This document shows positions 1-11,441 of a stretch of 64,000 bases of DNA, one piece after another. The stretch spans positions 1 through 64,000 of the forward strand of contig BAXO01000013.1 of assembly GCA_001310555.1 (NCBI GenBank), written 5' to 3'. Made by a program: the position numbers and the translations under genes. A model generated the notes under the pieces. The model saw nothing but the letters and a program-made list of their open reading frames with translations, was not told the origin of the DNA and did not search any database. Numbering within the stretch: position 1 is the first letter of the stretch; each line of letters starts with the position of its first letter. The DNA comes from Bacillus sp. JCM 19058. GTDB lineage: Bacteria; Bacillota; Bacilli; Bacillales_H; Bacillaceae_D.

Positions 1-6
1 GCAAAA

Positions 7-38
7 ACGAGCTGAACACCTACAAGCGTTCAGCTCGT
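7..38 (-). terminator. Rho-independent terminator of pepF
   Basis: An 11-bp perfect inverted repeat (ACGAGCTGAAC with its complement, 10-nt loop) is followed on the minus strand by five T. It lies 35 nt past the pepF stop codon. Confidence 0.85.
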
Positions 39-72
39 CTAACGTATACGCACCATATAAGCAAATACTAGA

Positions 73-1879
73 CTACAGCTTGTTCATAAGCTCTTCCATT
101 TCGGACAACGTGTTTTCAAAGACAGAAAGTGCTTGTTCAACCGGCTTAGGTGAGGTCATGTCAACCCCGGCGTGCTTTAGTACTTCAATCGGGTAGTCCG
201 AGCTTCCTGCTTTCAAGAAGCCTAAATACCTTTCTACGGCTGGCTTTCCTTCTGCCAAAATTTGTTTAGCTAAAGCGGCTGCTGCACTATAGCCAGTCGC
301 ATATTGGAACACATAGAAATTGTAATAAAAATGAGGGATTCTCGCCCATTCTAATCCTATTTCTTTATCAATAACGATGTCTTGACCAAAGTATTTAACA
401 TTTAAATCATAATACGTTTTTGTAAAAAGCTCTGTCGTTAAAGCATGGCCCTCTGCCGCCAATTGATGGATCGCCTGTTCAAACTCTGCGAACATCGTTT
501 GCCGAAATATAGAGCCACGAAAGCCTTCGAGAAAATGGTTTAACAAATAAAGCTTCTCTTTCGGATCCTTTGTTCGCTTGACCATATAGTCGTTTAACAA
601 AGCCTCATTTAACGTTGAAGCGACTTCCGCTACAAAGATCGTATAGTCCCCATACAAATAAGGCTGATGCTTTCGTGTGTAGTAGCTATGCATACTGTGC
701 CCAAATTCGTGAGCTAATGTAAAGGTATTGTCGACATTATCCTGCCAGTTCATCAGAATATAAGGCATCGTTCCATACGAACCGGAAGAGTATGCCCCAC
801 TTCGCTTCCCCTCATTTTCTTCAATATCGACCCATCTTGAGTCAAAGCCATTTCTCAGGGTTTCAACGTAATCCTCTCCTAAAGGTGCAGCGCCTTGAAT
901 AACAAGCTCCTTTGCTTCCTCATACGGAATCTCCATCTTCACATCTTCAATTAACGGCGTATACAGATCGTACATATGTAGCTCATCTACCCCGAGAAGC
1001 CTCTTACGTACATTGACGTAACGATGCAATAAGTGCAAGTTTTTGTTCACTGTCTCTACTAATTGCTCATATACGGCTTCAGGAATATGATTTTTGCTTA
1101 AAGCCGAATGCCTGGCTGACTTGTAGTTACGCGTATTAGCATAAAATAGATTCCGCTTCACTTGGCCATTCAAGGTTGAAGCAAAGGTATTTTTAAATTT
1201 ATCATAAGTGCTGTATACCGCATGAAAAGCCTCTTTCCGTACACGCCGGTCAGCGCTTTCAAGCAAGCTAATATAACGGCCATGCGTCACTTCAATCTCT
1301 TCTCCGTTTTCGTCTGTAATCACCGGAAACTTCAAATCAGCATTATTCAGCATGCTAAATGCATTTCCGGGAGTATTTGTCACCTCACTCGCCTGGGCCA
1401 AAATTGATTCTTCCTTTTCTGATAAAACATGAGCACGCTGCTGATTTAATTCGGCAAACATTTGCCGATAAAGCTTCAGAGCGTCAAACTCTTCCATAAA
1501 TCGCTGGATCGTCTCTTCACTTACTGACAGCAGTTCTGGAATAATAAAGGATGCCGTCTGTCCTACTTGTGAAGCGAGGCTAGCTGCCCGATCCTCAAGC
1601 CCTTGATATAATGAGTTCGTCGTATCCTGATCATAACGCATATGAGCGTAAGTATACAAACGACCAAGTCTCTCGGTTATTTCGTTTTGCTTCTCAAGCC
1701 CATCGTAAAGAGTTTTCGCTGATTCGGTAAGCTTTCCTTTATAGTTCAGCAATTCTGGCAAGAGCGAGCGGAGCCGCTTAAATTCATCCTCCCAATCTTG
1801 ATCTGTAGCAAAGATTGCTTCCAGATTCCATGTCTTTTCCACTGGAATCTCATTACGTTTTGGCAATTTTTTTAGCCAT
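73..1879 (-). CDS. pepF: Oligoendopeptidase F (M3 family)
   Basis: Cytosolic zinc metallopeptidase that cuts short peptides. The HEFGH zinc-binding motif sits at about residue 390 within LAHEFGHSMHSYY, and the roughly 600-residue length fits PepF. The start is chosen at ATG 1879 because GGAGGTG lies just upstream; that start reads MAKK and joins the main frame if the T7 run at 1867-1873 is shortened to six. Without the correction, translation would have to begin at a TTG inside the ribosome site. It follows coiA on the same strand, as in B. subtilis, and has its own terminator. Family assignment is firm; the exact N-terminus is inferred. Confidence 0.93.
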
Positions 1880-2221
1880 CCAAGCACCTCCAAAGATAAT
1901 TAAGTTTCCTGCCTAAGGGAAGGGTTCTATCTCCATAAAAGGAAAGCTCAGTCGGTTGGGCTACACGATTCTAGCCGCTCGTTTCAGTTCTCGCTCGAGA
2001 CGGGTCTAAAAATGTGTAATCCTTTGTCCAGATGCGAGTGCTCCCCCCTCCGACATACCCGCATTTGAAGCTAAGACAGGTGTTTACTCGACACGCACAA
2101 TCGAAATAAGTAATCGACTTGACCTTTTTCGATTACTACCTCAAGAGTTACAAACGCCTTTTATGGCAACTTTTTCTCCTTTTCATTTTACCTCTTTATT
2201 CATTAAAATTCCAGAAACAAC
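1880..2221. other. Gap between coiA and pepF
   Basis: I see no convincing gene, RNA or strong promoter here. The sequence has no long open frame with a ribosome site. The right edge depends on which frame coiA ends in. Confidence 0.4.
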
Positions 2222-3432
2222 CTATAAGTTCATTACTCGAGAATGGCTGTCGATAAACTGCTTCCCTATCTTTTTGTCAAGAACAAGGGCGTGTTCAAGA
2301 GTTTCAGGAATAAGCAAATTACGTTTTCTTAAATATTGGCCGTTCTCCCCTTTTTTTTAGAAAACCGATTTCTGTAAGCCAGTGTAAAAAAAGGGCGAAC
2401 CGCGGGAGAAATGCAATCAGACACATGAAAGGGTCGAAGTGCCAAAATATTTTTGGAAAGGAGAGAATGAAGCCTATTAAATAGGAGCTGTTCATGGAAG
2501 TATTTGTCGAGCGGTTGATGACGCATGCATTCAAGCAGGAGAAAGTTTTGCCAAATATTCGGTGATGTTTCGATTAAGTAATAATAAGGGGTTGGCCAAC
2601 CTGACTCAATTGGGAATTGTGCGGGCGACAAGCGGTGGAAATAAAGAAGTTGTTGATGAAACCTTTGGGACTTAGACGGATAAGGATTCGTATTTTCGTA
2701 GCGCCAATGCCTTTTTACAGTCAACCATTCGCGGATAGGAGGCGTTCTTTGTGGCGACGGTGTAAGGAGGTTCTCGAAGGAAAAGTCATGCAGTTTGAAC
2801 TCTTTCAAGCTTGCGAGTGAACGATTGGTTGCATAAGGACTAACTTGATGAAGCAGGTTCCATCTTTTCGAGTCGGGACAAAAGTAGACTAATTCACAGC
2901 CCCACCTTTCCTTCGCCTTAGCGGCTATCCACTCGAACCTTTTAATCCTATAGTTTAATTTGCCTTTCCGCTTCAGCCGGTTTCCTCCAAGAACCCATAT
3001 AGGTGTTATTCCTAAGTCTTTAAACCCTTCCGTTCGTCTTGATATTGAAGGAATATCCATTGCGGCACATTGAAACTCTAACGCGTACAGCCTGTTTTTC
3101 CATCGAAAAAGGACATCTGGTCTTTGACGAATAAGCGGGAGATAAACCTCGAGTGCTGCGTCGATACGCTGATGCTTTAACCATTGATAGAGCAAACATT
3201 TACCACGCATATGATAATGAGACTCTGCTTCCTGCTCGATCGAGCAGCCTCCATCCTTTCGATTATGGTGTGCAAAGTGCCAGTGGATTTTCGACCCGAG
3301 CTTTAACATCACAGACTGACCACAAACCGGGCATGAAAACGTTGTTCGCTTTCTTAGTTTTTGCAGTTCATCCAAACGCCACTCATCCCCCATCGAGATC
3401 AGTGTACCGTTTTCCATTTTCGCATTGAGCAT
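2222..3432 (-). CDS. coiA: Competence protein CoiA-like nuclease
   Basis: CoiA family proteins are needed for recombination of transforming DNA. An N-terminal cysteine/histidine cluster (CPVCGQSVML then HWHFAHH, residues 34-60) precedes a restriction-nuclease-like core with RPDVLF and ALEFQCA (about residues 107-130), the expected PD-(D/E)xK pattern. ATG 3432 has AAGGAG seven nt upstream. The C-terminus is uncertain: the raw frame stops at 2329 just after a T8 run (2351-2358), whereas changing the run to six or nine opens a frame to 2222 that adds about 35 residues. In B. subtilis it lies directly after mecA; here a foreign-looking module separates the two. Confidence 0.85.
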
Positions 3433-3979
3433 GTTATCACTCCTTATTAGCTTTTATTGAAGAAAGAGGGAAAACTAAAGGAAAGAATTCGAGCTAGTTT
3501 CTGGTTGAAAGGTATTTTGCATGAATGCGTGTGCAGCAAATTTAGAGGAAATTCATATGGAGGAGTGAGAGAAAGGTACCTTCACAATATAGTATTCTTC
3601 AGTGTATTCTATTTTCCTGCCGGATGAATTAAAAAAAATGAGAATAACATGAAAGCAAACATACCGTTTAATGATGTGAGACGGCAACGGTAAATAAAGC
3701 TGAGTCACCTTTTATTTATTTTGTAACCGTCTCTCTGGAATTCTCTCACTTAATATAAATTGCCTGTTACATAAAAACCACTTAGTCCTAATATTTAGAG
3801 GTATTGAGGCTAATTGTATCCCTACAGCTTATCCATTCATTTTAGTGCGTCCAGATACGTTTTTACTGCTCCGTTGATTGAGCTAGCCTAGCCACTCCCA
3901 TTCTTTAGGACAAAATTAAGCTATAATTAGTTATAATCAATAGAAATAACAGAACAATAATAACGGGTGATAAAATTGA
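3433..3979. other. AT-rich intergenic region before the response regulator
   Basis: No gene seen. Two TATAAT hexamers at 3922-3927 and 3932-3937 could serve as -10 boxes for the rightward module; I see no good -35. The region marks the left edge of the insertion between mecA and coiA. Confidence 0.35.
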
Positions 3980-4657
3980 ATGAAGGTAAAAAAAATATTA
4001 ATCATTGAAGATGATCAAGAAATTAGTAGGCTACTGAGCGTGATTGTAACAAAATTAGGAATGGTTTCGATTGCGGCTTATTCTGGTACGGAAGGGCTGC
4101 TACAACTGCAAAATAATACGTACGATTTAATTATATTGGACTTGATGTTACCCGGTGTAAGTGGGGAAGAATTAATAAAGCAAGTCAGAGAAGAGAGTAC
4201 GACTCCAATTATTGTGGTTTCAGCCAAGATTGATATAGACGATAAAGTACACGTCTTGAAATTGGGTGCAGACGATTATATAACCAAGCCATTTAATCAA
4301 GAAGAGCTGGTGGCTAGAGTTGAAGTGCAGTTACGAAAATCAAGTGCTCACCCATCACGGACGGTGGAAAAAGTATGGCGTGGACTGAAAATCAATCCAG
4401 AAAAACTATCTGTATCTTTAGAAAACAACGAGCTGCAACTAACGAATGCAGAATTTGAGATCCTATCATTATTTGTTAGCCATCCGGAGCATGCTTTTTC
4501 CAAAAGGGAGATTTATGAAAGAATCTGGAAAGGGACTTACTTAGGCGATGACAATACGATTAGTGTTCATGTCTCAAATCTTCGTAAAAAAATTGCCGAA
4601 ATTACTCCTGATGAGTATATAAAGACAATTTGGGGAATAGGCTTCATGCTAATTTAA
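3980..4657 (+). CDS. OmpR-family response regulator
   Basis: DNA-binding regulator of 225 residues. The receiver domain (1-120) shows the acidic pair EDD at 10-12, the phospho-acceptor Asp in LILDLMLPG at about 53 and the lysine in YITKPF at about 102. The winged-helix domain (about 130-225) ends with the usual IKTIWGIGFML. It is the first gene of a regulator - ATPase - permease - kinase cluster, so it probably controls the ABC transporter behind it. The ribosome site (GGGTGAT) is weak. Base composition is visibly more AT-rich than the mecA/coiA genes on either side, which suggests horizontal gain (inference). Confidence 0.92.
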   Translation: MKVKKILIIEDDQEISRLLSVIVTKLGMVSIAAYSGTEGLLQLQNNTYDLIILDLMLPGVSGEELIKQVREESTTPIIVVSAKIDIDDKVHVLKLGADDYITKPFNQEELVARVEVQLRKSSAHPSRTVEKVWRGLKINPEKLSVSLENNELQLTNAEFEILSLFVSHPEHAFSKREIYERIWKGTYLGDDNTISVHVSNLRKKIAEITPDEYIKTIWGIGFMLI

Positions 4658-4751
4658 TTCTTTATGATTTCTTTAAGTTTTGTTTAAGGGTTTTTAAAGA
4701 CATCCAAGCTAAACTTAATGTATCAAGAAATTAGCGAAGGAGCCAATCAAG

Positions 4752-5659
4752 ATGGATACCATTATACAAACGTATCAATTGACGAAAACCTTTAAGGAAG
4801 AAAAAGCCATTAAGCCCCTTAATTTCTCATTAAGGAGGGGAGAAATTTGCGCATTAATTGGTAAAAATGGTGCTGGCAAATCGACGATTTTTAAAATGCT
4901 TGCGGGACAATTAATGCCAACTGCTGGAGACATTCACTTATTTGGCAAATCAGGTAAGGATACGGAGCAAGCAAAAAAAAGAATGGGGTTCATGATAGAG
5001 ACACCTGCATTTTTTTTCCGGATTTTACTGCTACTCAAAATCTAGAGTATTTTCGAATTCAGCGAGGTGTCGTTGAAAAGAAACGCGTTGACGAGGTTTT
5101 ACAAATTGTTGGTTTAGCAACTCAAAAGAAGAAACGATTTAAAGACTACTCCATGGGAATGAAGCAACGATTAGGCATAGCCTTTGTCTGCTTAGTAGTC
5201 CAGATTGTTTAGTGCTAGATGAGCCAATCAATGGTTTAGACGCTGAAGGGATTATGGAGATTCGTAAGCTATTATTGAAGCTAAATCAAGAAAAGCAAAT
5301 AACGATTTTAGTTTCCAGCCATATTTTAACTGAACTACAATTACTAGCAACACGCTTTGTATTTATTAAGAATGGCATAATTGTCGATGATTTAAGTAAA
5401 GAGGCTTTAGATGATAAGAGTAAGAGACAAATTCAGCTTAAAGTTGATGATTCAGCAAAGGCCGCGCAATTGTTAGAGCAAGCTTATGCTGATATTCAGT
5501 ATAAAACCCTGCCTAATCATATAATAACCATCCAAAATCATATAGAGGAAGGCGGCGAAATCAATCGCCTCTTAATTGACAATGGTGTGTTCGTGATGGA
5601 GTTTCGTATGGAAGCACTGAATTTAGAAGAGTACTTCTTAGGATTAGTGGGGGGAATGA
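4752..5659 (+). CDS. ABC transporter ATPase, bacitracin/lantibiotic-resistance type
   Basis: ATP-binding subunit of a two-part ABC-2 exporter. Walker A GKNGAGKST lies at about residue 38, a signature-like SMGMKQRLG follows, and Walker B LVLDEPINGL is at about 155. GAAGGAG precedes ATG 4752. Three breaks are joined: the T8 run at 5010-5017 (needs six or nine), a lost base near 5187 in the segment that should read AFALLSSPD, and the G6 run at 5649-5654, which at five gives a stop overlapping the permease start as ATGA. Without that last correction the ATPase would run on into the permease. The family resembles BcrA-type resistance pumps. Confidence 0.85.
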
Positions 5660-6413
5660 AAATGATTAATTATATGAAAAGCGAACATTATCGCTTGCTA
5701 CACAAAAAAAAGTCTTCACATAACGAGTGTGATTTGTTTACTGTTAATTGTCGCAGCAGCGGCTGTCTTGTACTATTCACAACAGCTTGAACCGAATTTC
5801 CCTTATTCAACTAGTATATTTTTTTATTCGAATGTCATTGGTGGCGGGATGCTAATTATAGTCGTGGGCTTTCTCTTTAATTTGGCTCTCACTGGTAAGG
5901 ATACGTCGTTGCTCAAACAATCTGTATCCTTTGGTGTCTCTAGGAAAACGATCTTTTGGTCAAAGCTGATCCTAACCTTATGTTATTTTCTCTTAGTATG
6001 TATGGGTGGACTACTCTTAATGATTGGATTGGGAGAGAGCCTTTTCGTTAGTGAGGAACAATCAATCAGAAATTTCTTGATCGCTAGTTTAAACATGGTG
6101 CCGATTGTGCTCAGTGGTTTTTTTTATGATTCATATGCTGAGAATGCTGAAGGTCGGTGAAGTTTATATCATTATCATGTTACTACTCATCTTTATGGTT
6201 TCTGGTGATCTCTTGCGTGTAATATTCCGCTCGATTCCAGGGCTAGATGAGCTATATCTATATGCGCCGAGTACACTTTTAAACGAAAATTTAATGAGCT
6301 TTATGAACCAGGCGGCCGATTTCGATTATCGTTACTGGATTGCTGGCATCGTAATCTCGGTCATTTCTTTACTAATCGGGGCGAAAAAGTTCGCTAATCA
6401 AAATATTGATTGA
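5656..6413 (+). CDS. ABC-2 type permease, bacitracin/lantibiotic-resistance type
   Basis: Membrane subunit of about 250 residues with roughly six hydrophobic spans (for example ITSVICLLLIVAAAAVLYY near the N-terminus and YIIIMLLLIFMV). It works with the ATPase just upstream, whose stop overlaps this ATG. Two breaks are joined: an A8 run at 5704-5711 and a T8 run at 6118-6125, each restored by removing one base. The substrate cannot be read from sequence; the linked two-component genes suggest defence against a cell-wall-active peptide (inference). Confidence 0.85.
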
Positions 6414-6432
6414 AGAGAAGGGATGAATAGAA

Positions 6433-7341
6433 GTGAGTAGCTGGTTGATAATCATTATTTTGATTTTCTTACTAATTGTTAGTATCGGGTTGCTTCTCCT
6501 TTTTCATTGGGATATTAGAAGGATGACGAACCAATTAGAGGAAATCATTGAGAATTTCGGTACAAATGAATTGGTTCGCACAAATACGCATAGTAAAAGC
6601 CTGATCCGATTTATTACGAAAATCAACCAGCTCATTCATTTGTTCAAGCAAGATCAGCAGCACAAACAAAAGAGAGAGAAAGAACTGAAACAGGAAATTA
6701 CAAATATCTCTCACGATGTGAGAACACCTTTAACATCAATTAAAGGCTTTTCGGAATTGTTAACGAATCCGTCCCTATCTGAAGCAGAAAAGAAAGAGTT
6801 TTTAACTATTATTCATAAGAAAATTGACAATCTCACAATGATGGTCGATTTATTCTATGAGCTCTCACTAATTGACTCCTCGGACAAGCAATTCATCATG
6901 GAACAGCAGTTTTTGGATCAAATTGTCGGGGAAGCTATGCTAATGTTCTACAGTGATTTTGAGAAAAGTCAGTTAAGGATACATGTGGATGAAGTTACTG
7001 TATCCCCTATTTTGGCTGACAAGAAGGCAACATATCGAATTGTGACAAACATCATTCAAAACGCGTTGCGGTATGCCAAAAGCTATTTTACTATTTATCT
7101 AATTGAAGAAGAAGGATATGTCCGGTTAAAGGCGGTAAATGATGTTGATGAGTTTGACCGTACTGAAATCAATCGAATTTTTGAGCGAACATTTAGAATG
7201 GATACTAGTCGTTCTGGAGGACAGCTTGGATTAGGCCTGCATATCGTTCAACAGCTCATCAACAAACAACAGGGAAAAGTAGTTGCTGATGTGCATGAAA
7301 ATGAATTTAGTATCGACGTATCGTTTAAGAAATGGGATTAG
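6433..7341 (+). CDS. Sensor histidine kinase, short N-terminus
   Basis: Partner of the regulator at the head of the cluster. It has one clear membrane segment (residues 3-25), no large extracellular domain, a dimerisation helix with the phospho-histidine in SHDVRTPLTSIKGFSELL (about residue 94), then the ATPase domain with NIIQNALRYA and GGQLGLGLHIVQQL. The start is GTG 6433 because the nearest ATG (6423) runs into a stop. No sensing domain is visible, so the stimulus may be relayed by the transporter, as in BceAB-type systems (inference). Confidence 0.9.
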   Translation: MSSWLIIIILIFLLIVSIGLLLLFHWDIRRMTNQLEEIIENFGTNELVRTNTHSKSLIRFITKINQLIHLFKQDQQHKQKREKELKQEITNISHDVRTPLTSIKGFSELLTNPSLSEAEKKEFLTIIHKKIDNLTMMVDLFYELSLIDSSDKQFIMEQQFLDQIVGEAMLMFYSDFEKSQLRIHVDEVTVSPILADKKATYRIVTNIIQNALRYAKSYFTIYLIEEEGYVRLKAVNDVDEFDRTEINRIFERTFRMDTSRSGGQLGLGLHIVQQLINKQQGKVVADVHENEFSIDVSFKKWD

Positions 7342-7635
7342 GCGGTAGCCAACTGTAATGAAACATGTCGGAGTGATTATGAAGAAATACCGATTAACCC
7401 CCCATGCCTTTACTTAGAATTTCACGTATACTTTCTCGTCCTTTTAGAAGGATAGCTTACCTCTTCCAGTTTCTCTCTCTTTGACCCCATTCCAGAACTG
7501 TCTAGATTCTCAAGGGAATGGGCAAGTGTACCAAATGAACTGCGTTTATTAGTGCGTGACTCATGAGAAATTTTTTTCTTCTCAGCCCACGAGTCTTAAC
7601 TGCTGAAGCGAGCATCAAGAAAAGATAAAACGAAA
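7342..7635. other. Gap between kinase and mecA terminator
   Basis: No gene recognised. The segment TGAGAA...TTCTCA around 7564-7584 could form a weak hairpin at the end of the rightward operon. Confidence 0.3.
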
Positions 7636-7660
7636 ACCGATTTCATGCAGAAATCGGTTG
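7636..7660 (-). terminator. Terminator downstream of mecA
   Basis: A perfect 10-bp stem (AACCGATTTC and complement, 5-nt loop) is followed on the minus strand by a T-rich stretch. A T run also follows on the plus strand, so it may work in both directions. Confidence 0.75.
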
Positions 7661-7677
7661 ATTTTCTCGTATTTTTT

Positions 7678-8323
7678 TTAAAAATGGTTTCTTAAGGTTT
7701 CCAAGGCATTTCCAGATATGATGTCCTTGCCGTATTCCTCAATTCGATAAATCGACAAGTCTGATTCAAAGCCAAACTCCAGCATTTGACTGAGCATATC
7801 GTCCTGTTCATTCTCACTGTATGATTCATCGTTAAAGACAACATGCAAGTAGTAACGCCCTTCATAATGGTAAAGATTTGTCTCCAAATCATCGATGAAG
7901 AAACTATGGCTGAGTGAAATGACGTCCTCCAGATCGGCAAAGCCGATAATTATCTCAAGCTGTTCACTTTGAACAGACTCCTCCTCTGTTTCCTGATCTT
8001 CACTGAGCAAATCAACGATGCTCTGCTCCAGTTCACTTTTATGATTCGGTACTGGAATTTCCAGCTTTACATTTCCATCTGAAATTTGACCTCTCGTAAC
8101 AACGATCTCCAACCCTTTATCTAATGCATGAACTTGAATCCACAATGGGCCATCCATTTCAAATTCATCTTGATCATTTGCTTCATTCATCATATCGAAG
8201 AAGAGCTCCTCGCCACGCTCACGGTTGTACCAAATCTCATCCCTATCAAAGCCTCTCTCTTCCATATCTTGGTAGGTTATAAAAAAATTTAATTGTCGTC
8301 TCGTTGACTCGTTCGATATCCAT
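7678..8323 (-). CDS. mecA: Adaptor protein MecA
   Basis: Adaptor that delivers ComK and other substrates to the ClpCP protease and so represses competence. The N-terminal part reads MDIERVNETTIKFFITYQD then MEERGFDRDEIWYNRERG, the conserved MecA substrate-binding region. The acidic middle and the C-terminal ClpC-binding domain follow. GGGGGAG precedes ATG 8323. The frame breaks in the run at 8281-8287 (seven, should be six), which would otherwise cut off the first 20 residues. The expected neighbour coiA lies 4.2 kb away because of an inserted module. About 215 residues, normal for MecA. Confidence 0.95.
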
Positions 8324-8734
8324 ATGCTCTCCCCCTATTCAGTGATCGCGGAAAAATTCTTTTTAATGAATACCCTTTTCTGTTAGAGATTAATCCTTAG
8401 GAAACGGTCAAGGGTTTGTTACTTCTATTTTATGATAAAACCTTTGAAATTGGAAATTTTAAATAGTTTATTGCCATGATTTTTCTAATATTAAATTGGA
8501 TGAAAACCGTTCCTATATTTTTATCATATTTTTCCGTTTCCTTCAATATAAGTTTAGATAAAACGAGCTTCGGACAACCTGTGATCTTAAATCATGCCAG
8601 AGGAAGACATGATATGTCAAGCAACGAATGTTGCATTTTGCTTTTTTACCATCCTCTACACAAAAACGCTATTCAATCGAATGCAAGAAGTAATGGCGAA
8701 ATGAGCTTAACTTTTTTTGAAGGGTAGGTGCAAT
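8324..8734. other. Divergent intergenic region mecA / TerC
   Basis: No gene seen. I looked for a yybP-ykoY manganese riboswitch, common before TerC genes, and did not find its conserved core. A weak GCAAC-GAAT-GTTGC hairpin lies near 8620-8633. Confidence 0.35.
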
Positions 8735-9397
8735 ATGGATTATGATTTTCTGCTTTCTCTTCTAACAATTATTAGTATTGACATCATTCTTGGAGGTGAT
8801 AATGCTATTATCGTTGCACTTGCCTGCCGAAACCTCCCCGTTTCGCTCCGCAATCGCGCCATCGTTCTCGGGATCACGTTAGCGATTGTGCTTCGAGTCA
8901 TTTTAACCTTGACAGCACTACACTTGTTGGAGGTTCCTTTTCTCCAAGCAATAGGCGGAGCTCTCTTGTTATTTATTGCATTTCAGTTATTGACTCAGTC
9001 AAAGGAGGAACAGGCAATAACGGGAGAGACGCACTTGTGGAACGCAATAAAAACTATCGTCATTGCTGATCTGATTATGGGGTTCGATAATGTCATCGGT
9101 GTAGCCGGTGCAGCTCACGGCAACACGACTTTAGTGATGCTAGGTTTGGCTATTTCTGTTCCGATTATTATTTGGGGGAGTAAGCTAATCCTGATCCTTT
9201 TTGAGAAATTCCCTTTCATTATTTACCTTGGAGCCGGTATTCTTGCATTAACAGCAACCCGAATGATCTCCCATGAACCGATGCTTTCGCCTTTGTTTAT
9301 TATTCATCCACTGTTTAAGCTGTTCTTTCAGCTTCTGGCGATTATCGGTGTGATCGCAATCGGATGGAGCGTTTCGCAAAAATCGTCATCATGCTAA
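8735..9397 (+). CDS. TerC family integral membrane protein (YjbE-like)
   Basis: Membrane protein of 220 residues with about seven spans. TerC relatives in Bacillus are linked to manganese export and metal loading of exoenzymes. The family's acidic membrane motifs are visible: DIILGGDNAIIVAL near residue 15 and LIMGFDNVIGVAGAAHG near 115. ATG 8735 is preferred over the upstream TTG 8717 because AGGGTAGGTG precedes it at normal spacing. It sits between mecA and spx, as yjbE does in B. subtilis, though on the opposite strand here. Confidence 0.88.
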   Translation: MDYDFLLSLLTIISIDIILGGDNAIIVALACRNLPVSLRNRAIVLGITLAIVLRVILTLTALHLLEVPFLQAIGGALLLFIAFQLLTQSKEEQAITGETHLWNAIKTIVIADLIMGFDNVIGVAGAAHGNTTLVMLGLAISVPIIIWGSKLILILFEKFPFIIYLGAGILALTATRMISHEPMLSPLFIIHPLFKLFFQLLAIIGVIAIGWSVSQKSSSC

Positions 9398-9538
9398 ATC
9401 AAAAAAAATTTGCAATCACCTTCGGATGAAAAATAGGGAATCCATCCCTCGAAGCTGCTTCGCAGAGGAGGACTTCAGTCATTTTTCTTTCGTTAAGTTG
9501 GCTGAACCAAACATTCGTCATTCGCTCCAAGCAGCAAA

Positions 9539-9573
9539 AAAACCTTCCCCTAAACGATCAGGTAGAAGGTTTT
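9539..9573 (-). terminator. Terminator of spx
   Basis: A 9-bp stem (AAAACCTTC/GAAGGTTTT) with a 17-nt loop lies directly after the spx stop and is followed on the minus strand by a T run. Confidence 0.8.
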
Positions 9574-9577
9574 ACAA

Positions 9578-10550
<973 letters not shown>

Positions 10551-10636
10551 TTATTCCAGTTTTTTTAAGTTTTTCTTTAAAAAGTCTTTAATCATTTCAG
10601 CCTTCTTTTTTTCGTCTACGCTCTTTTTTTGTTCAT
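10551..10636 (-). CDS. Possible 28-residue basic peptide
   Basis: A short frame beginning MNKKKSVDEKKKAEM and ending LKKNLKKLE appears if the A7 run just after the ATG is read as eight. GGTGGTG precedes the ATG at a usable distance. It is lysine-rich and likely helical. I do not recognise it, and a random open frame in an AT-rich stretch is possible. Confidence 0.3.
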
Positions 10637-10717
10637 GTTAAACACCACCTTTATCTTTTTTTGATTGGCGTCAGTTCACAAAGCAAGAGATTCCCTTTTG
10701 ACTGTTTAACCGAGCTT

Positions 10718-11269
10718 TTACTTCTCTTTATTATCGTATGTTAACACCTTATCGACGGTTTCATAAGCTTCACCGTATATCTCCTTATCCTTATACGTAT
10801 GGATGGTTTCATACGTATGCTTCATTTTATCATAAATACTTTGCTCCGATTCGTTAGTCGGCGACCAGTATAGAATTTCTAATTCGTTAACTTGATTCGT
10901 TGCGAGGGACCGTCTACGATAACCAATGGCTTGTGCGTGCCTGAAGCCCTCCCGGTTATAGAAACGCTGCCTTTTTTCTGTATCTGTATCTTTATAATCA
11001 ACGGGTTCGACCTCGAGAATTATCGGCATTCCTTTTCTTTTTAGCTTCTCAAGTAGCTTTCTACCAAGCCCCTGCCCACGTGCATCACCAGAGACAAATA
11101 AATAATCAACAAATACGAAATCGTCCGTCTCTACATACATCATAACATGATTTGGACCTTCGTCTTTATGGTAAATATCTGACTTTTCCTTTAATAGCAT
11201 TTCTAAATGCTTTTTTGATTTCATTTCCTCGGTTGGAAAGTATTCGTTTAATTTCTCATACCAGTTCAA
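10718..11269 (-). CDS. yjbC: GNAT-family acetyltransferase YjbC
   Basis: 183 residues with a GNAT fold; the acetyl-CoA loop is ARGQGLGRKLLEKL (about residues 63-76). The start is TTG 11269, set by AAGGAGG eight nt upstream. It lies upstream of spx in the same direction, the arrangement known in B. subtilis, where the two are co-transcribed and yjbC is needed for salt-stress survival. Here about 740 nt separate them. The acceptor substrate is not known. Confidence 0.9.
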   Translation of the reverse strand: MNWYEKLNEYFPTEEMKSKKHLEMLLKEKSDIYHKDEGPNHVMMYVETDDFVFVDYLFVSGDARGQGLGRKLLEKLKRKGMPIILEVEPVDYKDTDTEKRQRFYNREGFRHAQAIGYRRRSLATNQVNELEILYWSPTNESEQSIYDKMKHTYETIHTYKDKEIYGEAYETVDKVLTYDNKEK

Positions 11270-11415
11270 TCAGCTGGCCTCCTTCTGTATTTTCATTTTT
11301 TAGCTAAAGAAATGCCTCGTCTTTCCTTTAGCTTCTTAATGAAGGTAAGCTTTTATTCACTTTTTTTCTTCTTAAACAATTTTTTCTTTTATCCGTCTGT
11401 ATTGTTAAACGAAGA

Positions 11416-11436
11416 AGAGCGCCAAAACGGCGCCCT
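11416..11436 (-). terminator. Terminator of the glycoside-hydrolase-like gene
   Basis: A GC-rich 8-bp stem (GGGCGCC/GGCGCTC with one G-U pair) and 5-nt loop lie six nt past the stop at 11442, with a pyrimidine-rich tail. Confidence 0.65.
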
Positions 11437-11441
11437 GCTCA

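Noticed and set aside
5641..5664. Natural fusion of the ABC ATPase to its permease
   Set aside because: The frame runs on only because of a G6 run; five G gives a normal stop overlapping the permease ATG, and several other run errors occur in the same cluster.
8620..8650. Terminator hairpin between mecA and the TerC gene
   Set aside because: Only a 5-bp stem; no gene end lies near it.
8324..8734. yybP-ykoY manganese riboswitch before the TerC gene
   Set aside because: The conserved GGGGAGTA-type core and matching stem were not found.
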